DNA from: Spinacia oleracea
Taxonomy: Eukaryota > Streptophyta > Magnoliopsida > Caryophyllales > Amaranthaceae
DNA length: 64,000 nt
Direction: 5' to 3'
Assembly (NCBI RefSeq): GCF_020520425.1
Contig: NC_079488.1
Span: 31,859,247 to 31,923,246 of the forward strand
Made by a program: the position numbers and the translations under genes
The notes under the pieces: generated by a model
What the model saw: only the letters and a program-made list of their open reading frames with translations
Database searches by the model: none
Told to the model about the DNA's origin: nothing
Shown: piece by piece, positions 11,225 through 22,129 of the stretch
How the letters are laid out: every line of letters begins with the position of its first letter
Position numbering within the stretch: position 1 is the stretch's first letter

Positions 11225-12500
11225 GTCTAAAATGAGTCCTTAAGTTCTTTAGTTCAAAGTTGGGAGCGAAAATGTCATTTTAGCCTAAATATGACCTATA
11301 ACGACCCAATGAGCCTATAGGTGCATAAATAGATTGGAACGAGTCTTAGATCGTTAAAATTATGCATATTAAACATGTAATAAGTTTTAAATGAGTCCTT
11401 ATGTTCTTTATTTTAAAGTTGGGAGCGAAAATGTCTTATTTTAGCCTAGATATGACCTATAACGATCAAACAAGCATTAATTGGGTATAAGTAGATTAGA
11501 ATAAGTCCTAGAAACTCAAAACTAAGCTTATTAATCATATAATAATTTAAAAATGAGTCCTTAGGTTCTTAAGTTCAAAGTTGGGAGCGAAAATGTCATT
11601 TTAGCCTAAATATGACCTAAAACGACACAATGAGCCTTAAATATGCATAAATGGATTGGAACGAGTCTTATAAAGTTAAAATTATGCATATTAAACATGT
11701 ATTAAGTTTAAAATGCGTGCTTAGGTTCTTTATTTTAAAGTTAGGAGCGAAAATGCCTCATTTTAGCCTAAATATGACCTATAACTATCAAACAAGCATT
11801 AAATGTGCATAAACAGATTAGAATAAGTCTTAGAAACTTAAACTAAGCATATTTATCATATAATAAGTTTAAAATGAGTCATTAGGTTCTTAAGTTCAAA
11901 GTTGGGAGCGAAAATGTCATTTTAGCCTAAATATGACCTAAAACGACACAATGAGCCTTAAATGGGCATAAATGGATTGGAATGAGTCCTAGAAAGATAA
12001 AACTAGAATATAAAACATTTAGTAGGTTTAAAATGAGTCCTTAGGTTCTTTAGTTCATAGTTGGGAGCGAAAATGTCATTTTAGCCTAAATATGACCTAC
12101 AACGACCTAATGAGCCTTAAAGGTGCATAAAAAGATTGGAACGAGTCTTATAAAGTTAAAATTATGCATATTAAACATGTATTAGGTTTAAAATGAGTGC
12201 TTAGGTTCTTTATTTTAAAGTTAGGAGCGAAAATGCCTCATTTTAGCCTAAATATGACCTATAACGATAAAACAAGCATTAAATATGCATAAATAGATTA
12301 GAATAAGTCTTAGAAACTTAAAACTAAGCATATTTATCATATAATAAGTTTAAAATGAGTCATTAGGTTCTTAAGTTCAAAGTTGGGAGCGAAAATGGCA
12401 CTTTAGCTTAAATATGACCTATAACGACACAATGAGCCTTAAATATGCATAAATGGATTGGAATGAGTTCTAGAAAGTCAAAACTAAGCATATAAAAAAT
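11225..12500. repeat. 160-bp tandem array, eight copies, with a dimeric pattern
   Basis: The marker GTTGGGAGCG (or GTTAGGAGCG) falls at 11258, 11418, 11580, 11740, 11901, 12060, 12220 and 12382, giving a 159-162-bp period. Two monomer types differ just before it (AGTTCAAAG or ATTTTAAAG) and mostly alternate, so the array has a roughly 320-bp higher-order unit with one break between copies 5 and 6. Each monomer also has AAATATGACCTA(T/A)AACGA. It is homologous to the 170-bp array at 63033-64000. Confidence 0.92.
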
Positions 12501-13710
12501 TGATTTCCTCAGGAAATTCTTCATAATATACATTGATTTCTGTGATTAAACATTTCTATGCTACACAACCCAATTAAAAGGGAAAAGAAAGCGTACCGAT
12601 AATACAATTAATACATTTAACAAAGAGTCAAAGACTAATCATCCAGTGATTACACCAGCCAAAACATCACTCTTACCTCGAGCAAAAATTGTGTAAACTA
12701 AACGAATTGCATCCAGCCAACCATCCAAAGATTCCCACGAGTCAGCTACCTAAGATGTCCAGTGAGAGAACAGCAGCGTTATAAGGCCAAATTTCCAGTT
12801 ATCGTCATAACAAATTGAGAAACAATCAAGGACCGCTATGGAAAGAGCCGGCTACCCTTGTGAATGTTAAGCTTATGCATTTAGTTTGTTTCGTAATATA
12901 TGTAATGGTCTATAAGGACCTTAATTTTTTGTTTAGTTTGTAAAACTTTTTCATTTCAGTAAATTTAACCCTATGTCAAAATAAAAAAATAAAAAGACAT
13001 TGAGGAAAAAGAATCATTGAGATGTATGGAAAATGCAGATATAAAAGGTAAAAGAAGTTGCTAACCAAGTATACAGGTCCGTGTATTGTGTCAATGAAGA
13101 GTCCAGCCCCAGGTGGTAAAGTAAGATCAGCAGATGCTGACACTGAAACAATGTCAGGGATGTCAACTTTGACGGCTCTATTTTTTATATTTGGCCCATC
13201 TACTTGCTTGCTAGAAAGACTCTGCCGTGATGTCTTTTGTTCGGATACAATCTGCATTAGAAAGGGGTGGTTCAGTAAGAAACATTACTTTCAACCATCC
13301 ATCAGATTGCACAATGGTCAAATATCTCAACATATCTCCATAATCTATACCATTATCCAACTGCCTGAGTCAAGATGAATGTCATGTCTCCACATATAAT
13401 TGAGAAAATCTTAAGAGATATCTATCTTAGTTACACACAGCAATAGATAGGTCCCCATAAATTTTAGAAAACCAATTAAAGAAACTACCATATAACAAGA
13501 ACTTGATAGCTCTCCATCGCAAGTATCCATAGGTGAAAATTCCAACTAAAGTAACTTTCAGATGCTAAATCAACCCCAAGGATGAAACGAGTACAATACA
13601 GTATCCTTGCAAGTTTCTCAAGTCAAGATAGAGAAAGGGAGAAAGAGAGGCATTGCTAACTTCACTGCAAGACGTTAGAAAACAAAGACAAACAACAATC
13701 AATATAATTT

Positions 13711-14430
13711 GGGAAATTCTACATGGTGGTCTACTGGTTTGGAAAATTTTACATGGTGGAAAATAAATAAATTAAAGGGACCCAAAAAAATTATTGTTCT
13801 GCAAAAACGATCTATTTATAGAAGTTAAATTGTTGAATATAAACGAGGTTGGACTGGGGAAGCTGTTGCTGGAGAGGCCAAGCCGATTTCTCCGAGTCAG
13901 CTTTGTCAGATCCATGAGAAGAAGAAGAAAAAGACATCTCGATTCTTTTGATGTTGCCAAGTTTGCATTTGAATTGGTTGGCTGGTTCGCTGAACAGATT
14001 GGCTGGGGAATAGCTCGTTAATAGCTAAACTGGCTTGCCGGCGGAGACGTGGGCTGCGTGTGGTTGTTGCCTTGTTGGTGAAGATGGAGAGAAGAAGTGG
14101 TGAGATTGGGTGGTAGAGTGGTGGGTGCGGTGGTGGGGTCAGGTAGCGCGATGGGGTTGGACTGGTCGGTGGGGTCAAGTGGTGGCGTGGGGTGGTTAGG
14201 TTGGTTTGGATGGTGGGTGGTGGTGGGAGACTTGGAGTGAGGTGTATTAACTAGAGGGTAGGTTAGTAATTATATTTAGGGTCAGAAATATGGTAAATTA
14301 GTGGTGGGTTAGCCATAACTTTAGTTGATAACGACACTTAGTGTATTAAGCCATTACCAAGAAAATGAAACTTTTTAGTTTCCACCATGTAGAATTTCCC
14401 AAACGAAGAGGTCAGGATGTAGAACTTCCC
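13711..14430. mobile_element. Mutator-type MITE inside the captured TPR intron
   Basis: About 720 bp. Ends begin GGGAAATTCTACATGG and, reversed, GGGAAGTTCTACATCC. Each terminal inverted repeat is about 55 bp and contains two tandem copies of the GGGAAATTCTACATGGTGG motif. The flanks ATATAATTT (13702-13710) and ATATAGTTT (14431-14439) form a 9-bp target duplication with one mismatch, which is typical of Mutator-like elements. Interior frames on both strands are short and unrecognised. It lies in the intron between exons 14777-14660 and 13251-13066, so it could have been present in the donor gene or inserted later. Confidence 0.75.
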
Positions 14431-14928
14431 ATATAGTTTTCATCAAAGAAATGTATTTTTTACTATATGAAAAGATATCACATGGAAAGATGTTTAGAAA
14501 AATAGGATTATTTAGCTAAACAATGCTCTAAACGCAATGCAACTGAGCCATGGAAAGCACAACACCTGAAGTGTCTGATTAAATATTGCCTGTCTAACAT
14601 CCTGGAGTGTCTGATTAAATATTCACTTTCCTTCCCAAGCCAGGAGATAGTGAAATTACCTGATAAAGACCCTCATGGTTAAGGACAAATTGTGTCCGCT
14701 TCCAATCACTATGGGGGCCTATTGGATTTCCTGGAGGTGGAGCCGTCAGATCCCACTTTAAGATAGGGCAAAGGAAGCTGAAAAATAGATAAGAGAGATT
14801 TAGAACAAATCATGACTTAACACACTGCAAAAGGAGAAGCCTTGTGTTAACGTCAGGGAGCAACACAAACCACTATATATGAAAATGCATAAAGGTGCAT
14901 GTTTTGTCTGCAAGAACATTTCCTCTTT

Positions 14929-14959
14929 CCCCCCCCCCCCCCCCCCTCCCCCCCTCCCC
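14929..14959. repeat. Poly-C tract
   Basis: About 20 C residues followed by C-rich sequence with single T interruptions, in an intron of the captured TPR fragment. Exact length is unreliable in sequencing. Confidence 0.8.
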
Positions 14960-16635
14960 GCCCTCTTCCTTGAAACACTGGATTATCTCCAGAAGCAACT
15001 AGAGTAGAGAACTAAATCAAACAAATATCAATTGAACCATAATTTCTGTCCCTAAAAGGTCAAGCTTCGGAAACAGAATTTTAAGGAACGTCTCTACTAT
15101 ATTCCTTGATATGTTTTCACTTGACATTCATGAAAGGTGAAAGTTGATCAAAGCTCTGGGAGTGTCCTTAAACATACACAAAGTACTTGATAATTTGATT
15201 CGGGTAAAGCCGTAAAGGGATTACCTATTGAGGGGTGGGGAGAGGGTCAAACTAGCATTGAGGATAACTAAATGGAAAGTAGAATGTGGTTTTTACAGTC
15301 ACGTAAAATGCTGAAATGTAACTAGAACTATGTACACTTTCTGTTGATTTTATGTAAAGCACTCTTACCATAGAACGGACTAGCCTCAGTGCACTGCGGT
15401 AGACCTACAAGTTTAAAAGCAAAACCAAAAAAACTGTCACAATTACAACTCAACAAGAAACCTCGTCAGAGAAAACAGATATGATGCAACTGTTTGCAAT
15501 AGGAATACATTGGCCTAGCATAATGATTTTGCGTTATAATTTTTCCTTGCATTTCTCCAATAATATTCTGAGCTTGAAAGTTGTATCAGGATGAAAAATA
15601 CAAAGCGCAAGAGCCCAATAGGTCCAATTTCAAGAGACAAAAAAACACCCACCAAGAATTCTACCAAAGCAGATTTAGGAAGGTTGAGGTGTATACAAGC
15701 CTACCCGCATCAATGTTTCGTGAGGACCGCTGAAGAGGCAGGGAGGGTGAAGATGAGAAACCAGAATTGCAGAGAGCTTACCGAGTAATTTGGCTTCAAT
15801 GCGTGAGCAGCTGCAATATAGACAGCGCACTGACTATACAAGTCATTGGGCGAAATATCATTATGGCTGACTGATCCCCCGATTCTTAGCAAGTCCTCGG
15901 CTAAGCCATACTGCAAACCCAAAATATACATAACTCACCTTATCATCCGATCTCAGTGACCGTGTAACCCTTCAATACAACACAATATCCAGATGATAAT
16001 AATAAAAGAAAGAAGAAAGCACTGGACAAGCATTGCTAAAACAGAAAAGAATAATTGAGGACTAACCAAAACAGTTCCGAGGTTGTAAATAGCCCTATGA
16101 AAGTCAAACTGCAACTGAATTGCTGCACGGAACTGCATCAAGGTATATTACAGAGAATCAAATAATAGTGAAGATTCAATAATATTCATAATTTCGTATG
16201 TAACCCACACCTAAAATCATTTAGTTATCTTGAGTTTATCAAGTAATATGTTTGCACCTTACTAATTGCCGTCTTAACAATGTTATGCTTTTCCTTAGCA
16301 GGGACTATCGCACTGAGTTCCTGTATCACAAAACAGGGAATGGTAAAGCCAAAGTCTGAGAGCATTGTATTGCCACTAACTTTCTAGTGTAAAAAAAATG
16401 CACTTCTCAGCCTTTCCTTTCTGCATTTCTCACTGTATAGATGAGAAATATTACCTGCAGTGCAAGTCCCCAGTTGTTAAGCGCCTTGAAAGGAACAATG
16501 AGATTGTTACAATGACAAAAATGAACAGAAATCTAAAGAATTGTAGTAAAAAGATAAAATAGCCAAATACAAAAAGAAAAAAACCTGGGGACTATTCCAA
16601 TTCAACTGCACAGCTTTTCCGTATTAATCTGTGGC

Positions 16636-17061
16636 CTGAAAGGAAGATAATTAGGTCATAAGGTCTACTTAAATAATACAAAGCAAAAGCCTAAATATTC
16701 TACTTTCATCATTTCATAATGAGTTAATATTTCCAAACACCCATAATTTGTAAGAAAATAGCATCAATTGTGTTCTTGGTACATCCAACAATAAGTGAAC
16801 GTCAAATGAACAACTCAGAGAAAAGGTCACCACTTTGCTTCAGAGATTTATGATCAATACAGCTTCTGGAAATGATAGGATGAAAATACAACAAGACCAT
16901 AAAAAATGAAGGTAAAGAATTATAACATGAAAAATCACATTTCAATAGTACGTACAATGCAATTAACAACAGTCAACCCACCTCCCCTGCTCCACCCCAC
17001 CACGACCGCCACCACCACCACCACCATTCTCTAATTCCAACACCGCCCCATCTTTATCTAT
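16636..17061. other. Upstream intron-like sequence of the captured fragment
   Basis: AT-rich, with a short CCACCACCACC run near 17000-17025. No further TPR exon was found by eye upstream of 16635, so the captured piece appears to start in an intron. Confidence 0.4.
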
Positions 17062-17225
17062 GAATAAACCCTAAAAAACGAATTGAACAAACCCTAAAAA
17101 CGAATTGAACAAACGAATTGAACCGTAAAAACGAATTGAACAAAAGAATAGAACAAACCTTAAAACGAATTGAACAAACAAATTGAACAAAACCTAAAAC
17201 GAAGCACAGAACTCAAAAAAATGAA
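17062..17225. repeat. Minisatellite AAACGAATTGAACAAA(C)
   Basis: Seven or so imperfect copies of a 16-25-bp unit, several preceded by CCCTAAAA. It is purine-rich on the plus strand and non-coding. Confidence 0.8.
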
Positions 17226-17454
17226 TTGAACAAAACGGCATCTGCAGAGGAGGCGAGAAAAGGGACCCACCGGCGACTGGCGAGGAGGCCAGAACCACCG
17301 ACGACTCGACGAGGAAGCTAGATTGATGACGCAGGAATGGTTTTTTTTTTTAGGGGGGCGACGCAGGGAAAGCTATGGGGAAGAAGAAGGGAGTTGAGCG
17401 CGCGCGAGAGCTGAAGTTTTGAGATGCTTAATTTGTTCTGAATTACTCCGTAGT

Positions 17455-17707
17455 ATAATATTGCAGCGAATTTTTTTATCCGGGTTATTGCAGGGGGCTT
17501 TTAAATGTACGCTGCAATAAAAACGGGCTATTGCAGGGGGCTTTTAAAATGTACGCTGCAACAAACACTTTTGCAGGGAACAATTAAATTGTACGCTGCA
17601 ACAACCATTTAAATGGTTTGACCCGCGTTGACCGACTAGTTGTTGAAGCGTATTAATACATGTACGCTGCAACAAGGGGGCTGCAACAGGGGTTTTTTCT
17701 ACTAGTG
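17455..17707. repeat. CACTA-1 right subterminal hairpin array
   Basis: Four hairpin pairs of TTGCAG(G/C)G with TGTACGCTGCAA, matching the left array in inverted overall orientation and ending in the right terminal repeat. Many units here read TTGCAGGG instead of TTGCAGCG. Confidence 0.88.
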
Positions 17708-18917
17708 AAACCATAACTCATATGGAGTCTTTTCGACTGCTTTAGACGGAGCTCTATTTATAGTGAGTGCAGCTGTATTTAGTGCATGTCCCTAACATTC
17801 TATTGGAAGTTCGACCTGACCCATCATTGACCTGACCATGTCTAGCAAGGTTCTGTTCCTCCGTTCCGACACACCATTCCATTGTGGTGTTCCAGGAGGA
17901 ATCAATTCTGACAGAATTCCACATTCTTTCAGATGGTCATCAAATTCATAGCTCAGATATTCACCGCCTCTATCAGACCGCAGTGCCTTAATCTTCTTAC
18001 CTAATTGATTCTCTACTTCACTCTGAAATTCCTTGAATTTGTCAAAGGATTCAGACTTATGCTTCATTAGGTAGACATAACCATATCCACTGAAGTCATC
18101 AGTGAAAGTGATAAAGTAGCTGAAACCACCTCTAGCACTTGTACTCATTGGTCCACATACATCTGTATGGATTAAACCCAATAGTTCAGTTGCTCTTTCT
18201 CCAACTTTAGTGAAAGGTTGCTTTGTCATTTTTCCAAGTAAACATGATTCGTATTTACCATAATCCTCTAAGTCAAATGGTTCTAGAATTCCTTCCTTTT
18301 GAAGTCTTTCTAAGCGTTTCAAGTTAATATGGCCTAATCGACAATGCCACAGATATGTTATAAACTTGTTTGTCGTGATCTAATAAATAAAGTCCATTGA
18401 CTAATCTAGCAGATCCATAAAACATCTCTTTAAAATAAAACGAACAACTATTGTCTTTTATTAAAAAGGAAAATCCCTTAGCATCTAAGCAAGAAACTGA
18501 AATGATGTTTTTAGTAAGACTTGGAACATGGAAACACTCTTCCAGTTCCAAAACTAGCCTAGAGGTCAACGACAAATAATAAGTTCCTACAGCTAATGCA
18601 GCAATTCGTGCTCCATTTCCCACTCGTAGGTCGACTTCACCCTTGCTTAACTTTCTACTACTTCTTAGTCCCTGTGGATTGGAACATAAGTGTGAGCCGC
18701 AACCTATATCTAATACCCAAGAAGTTGAATTAGCAAGTATACAGTCTATAACGAAAATACCTGAAGATGGAACGACTGTTCCTTTCTTCTGATCTTCCTT
18801 TAGCTTCAAGCAATCTCTCTTCCAATGCCCCTTCTTCTTGCAGTAGAAGCATTCGGATTCAGAAGCGGGTTGACTGAACTTCCTCTTTTCAGATTTGGCG
18901 CCAGCTGGTTGCTTAGT
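17708..18917 (-). pseudogene. Copia-1 pol, 5' part: zinc knuckle, protease, GAG-pre-integrase, integrase
   Basis: Downstream of the gag stop the same frame continues with a CCHC knuckle CFYCKKKGHWKRDC (near 18812-18855). The protease region follows: WVLDIGCGSHLC has Gly-Cys where DSGAS-like elements keep Asp-Ser-Gly-Ala, so the active site looks altered. The frame breaks near 18340, where the bases between VYNI and YLWHCRLGHIN are shifted and probably partly deleted. The integrase core follows, with HTDVCGPM, ITFTDDFSGYGYVYLMKHK, LRSDRGGEY and PQWNGVSERRNRTLLDM, so the D, D and E positions are all present. A TAG at 17792-17794 interrupts the frame just after LPIEC. CACTA-1 then cuts the gene at the conserved segment before GKPP. 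Confidence 0.92.
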
Positions 18918-19604
18918 CTAGCTGGCCTTGTTGCCACCTTTCTTAGCATTCCTCTTCTTTCCAGATTTCTTGAACTTGCCCCCACGCACCATAAGCACAT
19001 CTTGCTTATCACTTTTGAGCGTCTTTTCAGCGGTCTTCAGCATACCGTGAAGCTCAGTGAGCGTTTTGTTCAGACTATTCATACTGTAGTTCAGTTTGAT
19101 TTGATCATACCCGCTATGAAGAGAATGGAGGATGGTGTCTATAGCCATTTCCTGAGAGAATTGCTGATCCAGCCGACTCATATTCTCAATGAGTCCAATC
19201 ATTTTGAGAACATGTGGATTTACGGGCTCGCCTTTCTTAAGCTTGGTCTTAAGAATTTGCCTATGAGTCTCGAATCTTTCAACTCGAGCCAGATCTTGGA
19301 ACATGTTCTTCAACTCACTGATGATTGTGAAAGCATCTGAGTTGATGAACGTTTTCTGCAGATCTGCACTCATGGTGGCGAGCATTAGACATTTCACATC
19401 CTTGTTGGCATCAATCCAACGATTGAGGGCTGCGTGAGTGACCCCGTCGCCTGCGGCTTTGGGCATCGCCTCTTCCAGGACAAACTCCTTTTCTTCTTGC
19501 ATAAGAACTATTTGCAAGTTCCTTTTCCAGTCAAGGAAGTTTTTCCCGCTCAACTTCTCCTTTTCGAGAATTGATCGAATGTTGAATGAATTGTTGTTTG
19601 CCAT
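18918..19604 (-). pseudogene. Copia-1 gag
   Basis: ATG at 19602-19604 (MANNNSFNIRSILEKEKLSG). The open frame extends further upstream, but this start matches the usual gag beginning. It is about 228 codons to a TAG at 18918-18920. It has the UBN2/retrotrans_gag-type fold region (FLDWKRNLQIVL, LNRWIDANKDVKCLMLATM, ELKNMFQD) and a Lys-rich tail (GKFKKSGKKRNAKKGG) before the stop. Gag forms the cytoplasmic particle. The stop lies before the zinc knuckle, which continues in the same frame, so the TAG is a point mutation and not the natural end. Confidence 0.92.
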
Positions 19605-22112
19605 AATTAAAACTACAATTGAAAAGAATAAACAAATAAATAACCATTCACAGTTTCTCTTAATAAACTTAAATTCTAGCATACATGCATAATTCAATGT
19701 TCATTAAGCATTTTATTCAAGTTATGTGTTCCGGCAGGTGTGAATAAAATGATTCCAAGATCCTAAAATCCATTGAAGAATTAAGCACAGTTTGTCGACT
19801 CAATCCTAAAACATCTTAGGTAAGCAAAAACCTTTTGCTAATAGTCTAGAAACTATTCTTGGTTGATAGGCACGTCTAAGAACTTATTAGGTAAACCTAT
19901 CGATGTTGCCACGATATAAAAGGACTCCTTACTTATATCGTTGAGTTTCACCAAAACTAACATGTACTCACAATTATTTGTGTACCTTGCCCCTTTAGGA
20001 CCAATAAGTAACACCTCGCTGAGCGAAAACTATTACTAGATTGATGTAAAGGATATCCAAGCAAGTGTATATTTTGGCATGGCACCTTTTAACTCAATTT
20101 TTAAGTTTGGAACTTAAGGCTCTTACTATGTTGGTTAGATTTTAAGTGAACTAAAATCCTTAATCATGCAACATAATCAAGCCACAATCTCATGCATAAT
20201 TAAGACATATTTAAAGCAATAAATAACTTAAAGCATGCATAAGATAAATGTGATCTAGTATGGCCCAACTTCATCTTGAAGCTTCAACTTCAAAGTCCGT
20301 CTCGAAAATCTCCGTGGTATGCAGACCATATTTGAATTGAAAAACAATTTTGGTACTTTAGACCAATTACATTCAAATTAATGGTACGCAGACCATATTT
20401 TCTATCCTATTTGGGCCATACTAGTCACTTCATAACCTGCAAAACAGTACATATACAATATATACCATTCACCCATTCATTATCATGAATGGCCCACATA
20501 GCTGGTTAGTAAAACACATTATGCATCACATAAATATTTGCAGAAATTAATCAAGGGCACCAATAATCTACAAATTCTTCAGTCCTTATTAATTCTAATC
20601 AAGTTGTTTATGATTAAAAGGGCTCCCACTTAAACCAATAAATTCATATGCTTTACTAATTTTAAACATAAAAATGTATTTCTAGTCTAACCGGAAACAT
20701 ACAAATTTAATTAAAATTTAAAGCTCATATAAATTTATAATTGAATCCACATATTTAATTTATTTTCAGTCGTATTTAAATTAATTCATGATTTTAATTT
20801 TAGTAAAATAATTAGAATAAATGAAATTTATTATAATTATAATATTCAAAATTAAAATCCAAGAAAATAATTTAAATTATTAAATTTAAAATTAATTAAA
20901 ATTACATAAACTGAAAATTTCAAATTAAAATTTTAAAACAATCTAATCGTAACATAAGGTACGCAACATCACCATGCAACGCACAGCCATAGGCCACACG
21001 CACGCAGCCATCGCTGGCCATGTGCATGCAGCCTATGTGCTGCGTCGCATCTGCTGCTGCTCTGCATTGCAAGGCATCATCGAAGCACGCTCGCTGCTCA
21101 CCATCGCTGGGCGCGCGCCAGCGCTCGTCGCACGCGAGCCAGCGCTCGCTGCGTGCGAGGCTTCGATGCAAGTCGTAGCGCTCGTCGCACACGAGCCAGC
21201 GCTCGCTGCGCGTGAGGCTTCGATCGCTGCGCGAGGCAGTGCGCGTTGCACGCGACTGCTCGCTGCCTTGCTCTCGCCCTTGCCCACTCGCCCATCGCAC
21301 ACAGCACACGACACAAGGCAGGGCTGCTGCCTTGTGCTCGTGCACCATAGCCTTGCTCATTGCATTCGTACCGCATGGGAGACGAGCTCCCTTACTCGTC
21401 GTCACATGCCCGCACTATACAACACCCCTTAAGGGTAACACGTAGCGTCCATTGTTTTGTGCGTGCAAGTTATATGAGCGAATCGCATAAAAAATTAAAA
21501 ATGTTATTTTCAAAATTAATGACAAATTAATAAATCATATTAATTTCATAATTTTAGGGCGAAAAATCGAAAATTTATTAATTAATTGATTTCCGATTAA
21601 CATGGATTCAAGTCTAGGTCATAAAAATTTAAAATTTAACACAAATTTACAATTTTTATGGTGGTTTTTAATCATAGGTATCTAATTAAATTATTAAGTA
21701 ATTATGAAAATCAAATTAATTCTAAATTATTCCAATTTTCAACAAATTAATCATAATTACAAATTAGATTGCATAATTAACAAGGATAGGCATTCAAACT
21801 TGTTAAACATATACAGTAGGTCAATCAAAAATTCAAGATTTAACAACAAGAATCGCAAATATTTAATTTAACATCTTAAATTTATAAAATTTTGCGTTCG
21901 AAAAACTAAAACCTCCGAAAAGTCATAGTTAGGCTTCGAATTTGAGAATTCTGGGTTCGGCCGAAAAAAACTGCCGAAAAACTGCGTACATATAATTAAA
22001 TAAACGCAATTTGCAATATATTAACAATTACGAAAATTAATCACCCCTTTTAATTCTTGCAAATTTGTAATATTTAACCATGTTTATGCAATTTAGATTA
22101 TGAAAATAATAA
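19605..22112 (-). other. Copia-1 5' leader
   Basis: A long untranslated leader of 2.5 kb between the primer site and gag. It is AT-rich except for the GC-rich island at 20955-21440. The same leader, more diverged, is found at 31720-33858 plus 38630-39127 (copia-2), and again in unit B at 52480-54584. No protein-coding gene is seen in it. Confidence 0.8.
20955..21440. repeat. GC-rich leader island with 58-bp direct repeat
   Basis: A sharp GC-rich block inside AT-rich DNA. GCGCTCGTCGCACGCGAGCC at about 21120 recurs with one change at about 21178, a 58-bp period, and each unit contains CGAGCCAGCGCTCGCTG, which can fold back. It gives long Ala/Arg-rich spurious frames on both strands. Equivalent islands lie at 33140-33590 and 53885-54320. 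Confidence 0.8.
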
Positions 22113-22129
22113 GAGGCTCGTGATACCAC
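22113..22129 (-). promoter_or_regulatory. Copia-1 primer-binding site
   Basis: On the minus strand, immediately inside the 5' LTR, it reads GTGGTATCACGAGCCTC. TGGTATCA matches the usual initiator-Met tRNA primer site (TGGTATCAGAGC) with a change after it. It fixes the element's orientation. Confidence 0.8.

Larger units (their letters stand above)
12639..16635 (-). pseudogene. Captured TPR-protein gene fragment (HLB1-like), nine exons
   Basis: Minus-strand exons at 16635-16585, 16484-16455, 16320-16258, 16132-16067, 15910-15782, 15404-15369, 14777-14660, 13251-13066 and 12749-12639, ending in TGA at 12639-12641. All junctions have GT/AG and all introns are phase 0. The peptide reads through recognisable blocks: [90 protein letters not shown] and [20 protein letters not shown]. 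These match, from memory, the C-terminal half of a plant tetratricopeptide protein family that I believe includes Arabidopsis HLB1, a trans-Golgi/actin trafficking factor. The TPR family call is firmer than the HLB1 name. About 263 residues remain, and the N-terminal half is absent. Lesions are a TAA in the first retained exon (16624-16626) and a 2-nt loss in exon 14777-14660, which is 118 bp. Retained introns show that genomic DNA, not cDNA, was captured. Confidence 0.85.
10378..17707. mobile_element. CACTA-1: CACTA (En/Spm) transposon with captured gene
   Basis: 7,330 bp with terminal inverted repeats: the left end reads CACTAGTAGAAAAAACCC and the right end, reversed, reads CACTAGTAGAAAAAACCCC. 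A 3-bp duplication AAA lies at 10375-10377 and 17708-17710. Removing the element and one AAA restores the copia integrase frame at its conserved PYELWFGKPP segment, so both boundaries are exact. The ends carry arrays of TTGCAGCGTACA in both orientations. No transposase (TNPD/TNPA) coding was found, so it is non-autonomous. The interior holds a 160-bp tandem array, nine exons of a TPR gene on the minus strand, a Mutator-type MITE and A/T-rich filler. Confidence 0.95.

Noticed and set aside
11225..12500. Direct-repeat array considered as CRISPR-like or as a centromeric satellite
   Set aside because: Whole 160-bp monomers repeat with no spacer/repeat distinction in a plant transposon, and eight copies inside a mobile element do not make a centromere.
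13794..14178. Short frames inside the Mutator-type MITE
   Set aside because: Frames occur on both strands, are under 100 codons and show no motif. They could be a captured scrap but cannot be supported.
20920..21445. Ala/Arg/Ser-rich frames in all directions (also 33134-33574, 53879-54300)
   Set aside because: GC-rich low-complexity leader sequence; open frames are expected by composition.
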